Assembly: GCA_021648195.1 (NCBI GenBank) | Contig: JAKITG010000004.1 | Coordinates: 1-32,573 of the forward strand | DNA length: 32,573 nt | Direction: 5' to 3' | Source: Flavobacteriaceae bacterium | GTDB taxonomy: Bacteria; Bacteroidota; Bacteroidia; Flavobacteriales; Flavobacteriaceae | Shown here: one piece after another, positions 28,271 through 32,573 of the stretch | Position numbering within the stretch: the stretch's first letter is position 1 | How the letters are laid out: each line of letters begins with the position of its first letter | Made by a program: the position numbers and the translations under genes | The notes under the pieces: generated by a model | What the model was told of the DNA's origin: nothing | Database searches by the model: none | What the model saw: the letters and a program-made list of their open reading frames with translations, nothing else

Positions 28271-28303
28271 AATAAAAAAATTCTGCTTTAAGCAGAATTT
28301 TTT
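28271..28303. terminator. Bidirectional terminator between convergent genes
   Basis: AAAAAATTCTGCTTTAAGCAGAATTTTTT. Confidence 0.8.
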
Positions 28304-28354
28304 ATAACTTCAAATTAATATTTATTTTACTCAGTTTTTATACAGCAAGTTTAC

Positions 28355-30247
28355 TTACCCTTTTAACCAAGCTTTTCTTAAATCTTTTTGCTTGTCTGTT
28401 GAACCTTCCTTTTCTTGTAATTTTTTTCCTGTAGTATAAGATTGAGTTAGGATAGTTTTTATCACAACTTCTTTACCATTTCTATCTAATTTTATTTCAA
28501 CTTCTTTTCCTGACTGCCAAGAAAACATTTGTCCGAAAATTTGATTTGCACTCTGTAAGGTAACCTTAACTCCTTCTACTTCTTTAATTACATCGTTTGG
28601 CAAAACTCCTTGTTCATTCCAAAAACTATTTTCTGTAACTAAATCAGTAAAATAAATCGTACCTTTTTCTCTATTCCCTGTTACAATTAAAGCTCCAGCA
28701 TTTTGAATATAATTTGTTTTAACTTTACCTTCTACTATCTCTAAGCCTACTTTTTCAAAAAAAACATTGTAGTCAATTGGTGTTGTACCAATAACATGTG
28801 TATTTAAAAATTTGCCAATAGCTGGATAAGTCATTGCTATAATTTCTTCAATTAGCTTATCATCTTCAAAAGGTTTGTTTTTACCATATTTTAATGATAA
28901 CTCCTTCATTAAGGATAAAATTCCTCTAGTATTATTACTTTTTTCACGCAGTATAATATCCATGCACATACCTATTAAAGCACCTTTTTGATATACATTT
29001 AAATAATTATCTGCATAAGGTTTATCTAAAATATTCTCACTCATCACAGTAAAACTCATCGTATCATCTAAACTAGAAGCTTGTTGAATTTTTCCTAAGA
29101 TTTTGGTGTAAAATTCTTCTTCAGAAACCAAATCTTGATCTACTTGAAACAGGCTTGCAAAATATTCTGTCACACCTTCATACATCCATAAATGTTTAGA
29201 AAAAGTAGGATTATTATAATCAAAATAATGTATATCTTCTGAGTGCACACTTAAAGGTGATACGATATGAAAAAATTCATGCGATACTACATCAACCATA
29301 CTTTCTGCTAGAGCTTCTTCTGGCATTGCCTCTGGCAATACTACAACTGTGGATGTATGATGTTCTAAAGCTCCAAAACCTTTAGGGGCCTTTTCGTCTT
29401 GCCTTGCTAAATATAAAAAAATATCATATCGAGGTGTACTATTAATATCTCCTAAATATACTTTTTGAGCTAGCATCATTTTATGCATAGTCTCTTTAAT
29501 TTTCTTTGCGTTATGTATTTTGTTTGGAGAATATACACTTAACACTATTTTTATATCACCTACTTGAAACTCTTCAACATCTAACTTACCATACATCATT
29601 GGGTTATCTGTAATATCAAAATATCTGGGTGCAAAATAACTTGTAGTAACTTTTAATCCATCTTCACTAGGCTTTGTTCCTGTATTTTGCAATGCTGATG
29701 AACGCTCAAAAGTAGCTGGCGCAGTGATATTAAGTTTATATTGATTGTTTTTGAGTGAATCAAAATAACCTATAAAACCGTGAAGGTTTAATACATAATT
29801 TTCTAATTCAATATTTGTTCCTGCTGGAGAAAACGGTACTTCTTTGCCAATTCCTCCTGAAACTTCAATATCAAAAGTATCGTTTACGTTATATTCAATT
29901 TTATCTAAATTACTTGCATTGCTAATTATCCAAGAATTGGTGTCTATTTTTGAAACTTGTAACTCATTACCTTTATAATCTATAGCTTTAAAATCATCAA
30001 TATAATTCCCAAAATCACTTACAGAATATGTGCCTGGAATTACTTTAGGCAAACGGTAGGTAACAGTTTCTGATGTAAACCTTCCTGGGTTAATTATTAC
30101 AGGAACCTTATCATCTTTAACTTGGGTTAAATCAATAGCAGTTATAATTGGTGTACTTATTGCAAGATCATTAATTGTATTTTTTGTTGTATTACAACTA
30201 ATAAGTAGCAAGCCAGTAAATAGTGTAATTAGTATTTTTTTATTCAT
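28355..30247 (-). CDS. M61 family peptidase (glycyl aminopeptidase-like) with C-terminal PDZ-like region
   Basis: 630 aa; lipoprotein-like N-terminus (LLISCNTTK); zinc motif VSHEFFHIVSPL; LWMYEGVTEYFASL. Confidence 0.88.
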   Translation of the reverse strand: MNKKILITLFTGLLLISCNTTKNTINDLAISTPIITAIDLTQVKDDKVPVIINPGRFTSETVTYRLPKVIPGTYSVSDFGNYIDDFKAIDYKGNELQVSKIDTNSWIISNASNLDKIEYNVNDTFDIEVSGGIGKEVPFSPAGTNIELENYVLNLHGFIGYFDSLKNNQYKLNITAPATFERSSALQNTGTKPSEDGLKVTTSYFAPRYFDITDNPMMYGKLDVEEFQVGDIKIVLSVYSPNKIHNAKKIKETMHKMMLAQKVYLGDINSTPRYDIFLYLARQDEKAPKGFGALEHHTSTVVVLPEAMPEEALAESMVDVVSHEFFHIVSPLSVHSEDIHYFDYNNPTFSKHLWMYEGVTEYFASLFQVDQDLVSEEEFYTKILGKIQQASSLDDTMSFTVMSENILDKPYADNYLNVYQKGALIGMCMDIILREKSNNTRGILSLMKELSLKYGKNKPFEDDKLIEEIIAMTYPAIGKFLNTHVIGTTPIDYNVFFEKVGLEIVEGKVKTNYIQNAGALIVTGNREKGTIYFTDLVTENSFWNEQGVLPNDVIKEVEGVKVTLQSANQIFGQMFSWQSGKEVEIKLDRNGKEVVIKTILTQSYTTGKKLQEKEGSTDKQKDLRKAWLKG

Positions 30248-30489
30248 GAGGTAAATATTTTAGATTAAGTTATTTGTTGTTATTTTTATTATGATTTTGT
30301 ATGACAAGCAAAAATAAATTATGTTACATAATTATTTACTTAAGTATTTGTTAAATTTTTAAGGTTCTACAACTATTTTAATGGGTAATGTCATTAACTC
30401 CATCCTTTTTATTTATCTTAAAAGAGTCGTTGTATCTTCGATTTCTTACAGAGCGACCAAGGGAGCGACGAGGAGTCTAAATACTTATT

Positions 30490-30565
30490 ATACCAATTTA
30501 ACATCATAATGTCGCATTGAGATTGTTTAATTCAATTATACAACATTATAAAATTAAATTGGTAT
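30490..30565. repeat. 76-bp imperfect palindromic repeat, copy 2
   Basis: One mismatch by eye relative to 5434-5509. Confidence 0.85.
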
Positions 30566-30809
30566 TACCCCAGCCCTTTGTCAAGCCTGTGAAGTTTTGT
30601 TTTATAAAATAAAGGGGTCACATATAAAAATTGTAAAATTTAAATTGAGTAATTGACATAAATAACCTGTATAAAAAAAAAATAGTAGCGGTTTGAATAT
30701 GGTGCATTTGGAATTTTAACTCTCCATTTTTCAAATACTACTATGTTTATTTATTTATTACTATAAGATTCATTTTTAGCGATATATATCAAATATGCTA
30801 TCTATTTTG

Positions 30810-31490
30810 TTATGTGGTGTTTTTTTTTATAGTCATTAATACCCAAGGGCTTTGACTAATCCAATTTCGTAATCTAAATATATTTTCAAAGTATTCGAAG
30901 AAAGAAACAAATCTACTGTTTGAACTAAGTGGAAGTGGGATCCAGTTCATCCCTACAGCTTTCTCAACATATAAATTATGCTTTCCCATCAAGTCTATTA
31001 ATACTTTGTATTCTACCTCATTATAATGATACGGTCCCTTTTTCCAGTGTCGCAATTTTCGCAATAAAAATCGCCAACTTTTCGGGTTCTGGTATGTGAT
31101 TATTAAGCTTCCATTGTTTGTGAGAAGTTTACTTATTTTTTTAAAAAACAATTCTAAATCGAAAAAGTAACCCAATGCTTCAATACAAAGAATTAATGAA
31201 AATTTTTCGTTAATATCTATTTTTAAAAAATCACCTTCGATTGATTTAATAACATCATCTCTTTGCTTTAATAATTGTAATGCCGTATGATTAATATCAA
31301 TAACAACAATATTTTTGGAATAACGCCTTAATGGTAAAGCAAATCTACCAGAACCTCCTGCAATATCCAATATACTACTATAATCACATTTATTTTCATT
31401 AATAATGAAATCAAACTCTCGCTTAAATTTGTATTTACCAGTTCTATTATTATAGGTTTTTTTATTAGTATAATCCCAATTGTAACTCAT
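30810..31490 (-). CDS. Class I SAM-dependent methyltransferase
   Basis: 226 aa; ILDIAGGSGRFALPLRRYSKNIVVIDIN (motif I), FSLILCIEALGYFFDLELFFKKISKLLTNNGSLIITYQNP. Confidence 0.8.
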   Translation of the reverse strand: MSYNWDYTNKKTYNNRTGKYKFKREFDFIINENKCDYSSILDIAGGSGRFALPLRRYSKNIVVIDINHTALQLLKQRDDVIKSIEGDFLKIDINEKFSLILCIEALGYFFDLELFFKKISKLLTNNGSLIITYQNPKSWRFLLRKLRHWKKGPYHYNEVEYKVLIDLMGKHNLYVEKAVGMNWIPLPLSSNSRFVSFFEYFENIFRLRNWISQSPWVLMTIKKNTT

Positions 31491-31530
31491 TTTTTAGTCT
31501 TTTAAATACCGTATAATGGCAAATTATTTT

Positions 31531-32328
31531 TTATTTTTCAAGTTCTATTTTTGGTAAAATCTCTCTGTTTTTCCATTCTAATTCTCGACTCACTTTATTA
31601 ATTTCAACCCAATTTGTTTCTTCATCTATATATTCACCAAGTTCTTTTTGATAAATTATTTTGCCTTTTATTCCTTTTTCGTCTGTTGGAAAAATTAAAT
31701 CTTCTATTAACCAATAAACTCCACTATCAGAAATTTGTATTATTTCAAAGACTTTTTTTAATTCATTTTCAGTTTGAAAAAAGAATATTCCACCACCATT
31801 AATTCCGCAAGCTTCTGCCAAATAGTTTACAAATACAATGTTTTTTATATCTTCAATTCCTTTGTTTTCAAAAATATCAATAGAAAATTCATAAGTATCT
31901 AAATTAGAAATTGATTCAGTTAGTTCAGATTTTTCATTTAAATGCCGGATAATAATAGAGTAATTATTGTCCGTTTTTTTATAAGTGAATAAATATTTTG
32001 ATTTATTAAATTCCTTTTTTTCTAATGATATTAATCCTCCTAGAATATAACCAACTTTTCCTTTATATTTAACCTTATAAAATGGCGATTCAATTCCGTT
32101 ATAATTTAGTTTTTTGTCAGTTTTGTTAACTATTTGTATTTCTGCTCCAATTTTAAGCAATCCAATTACTTCGGAGTTTGTGTTTGGGAGTTATCTAAAC
32201 TCTATATCATTACCAAATAAGTAATAATATTCTCCACTTTTCAAATCCAAATTTGGATTATGATATTTTGTTTCTTGACTAAAAGAAAAACTTGTTGCTA
32301 AAAGAAAAAATAGTGTTAATTTGTTCAT
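31531..32328 (-). pseudogene. Secreted SH3-like protein gene interrupted by an in-frame TAA
   Basis: ATG at 32328 gives MNKLTLFFLLATSFSFSQETKYHNPNLDLKSGEYYYLFGNDIEFR, TAA at 32191-32193, then the same frame continues LPNTNSEVIGLLKIGAEIQIVNKTDKKLNYNGIESPFYKVKYKGKVGYI... Confidence 0.7.
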
Positions 32329-32573
32329 CAGTTCAAATGATTGCCAATGGTAAATGTATGATTTTGTTTCGATTTCTATGCAATTAAATCACTAAACTTT
32401 CAAGAACCTTTGTGAAAATTCACAGGATTTTTTCAAGTACAAACCGAACTAAGGGTCTGTTACAAAATAAAGTTTACAGAATTGGCGACGTTATTTTGTG
32501 CAATAACGAGGCAAAAAACGCAGGTATAGCCTTAGCTAAAGTGAGTATTTTTAACACTGTTAGTGTGCAAAAG

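Overview
AT-rich Bacteroidota chromosome segment, probably Flavobacteriaceae: TAnnTTTG-type -7 promoter elements, a T9SS C-terminal sorting domain, and typical flavobacterial gene families. Minus strand, reading leftward: a complete trpE-G-D-C-F-B-A operon followed by trmL, then an NtrY-like histidine kinase, an enoyl-CoA hydratase and an S9 peptidase. Also on the minus strand are leuS, a SemiSWEET-like gene, two envelope/T9SS-type proteins and two DUF2911-like paralogues. Plus strand: a secreted PepSY-like protein, an OmpR-type two-component system, gyrB, mdh and a DUF4412-like protein. The right end has an M61 peptidase, a methyltransferase and a probable pseudogene. Main observations: (1) Three promoters share one architecture, tandem 11-bp xCTTyArAwTy repeats, then exactly 6 bp, then TAnnTTT(G/A). 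One drives the PepSY-like gene. The other two lie just downstream of the OmpR/HK pair and drive short apparently non-coding units ending in terminators, so this may be a two-component regulon with two tandem small RNAs. (2) Upstream of trpE is a Trp attenuator: leader peptide MKIQKLNTWWWSLQKINL, an antiterminator beginning at the leader stop codon, and a terminator. (3) There is a MITE-like family with 13-bp TIRs AAGACCGTTGCAA, constant arms and unrelated centres. (4) Several other dispersed palindromes occur, some apparently absorbed in frame into trpB, trpF and leuS. Family assignments come from reading the translations. No database search or folding was run.
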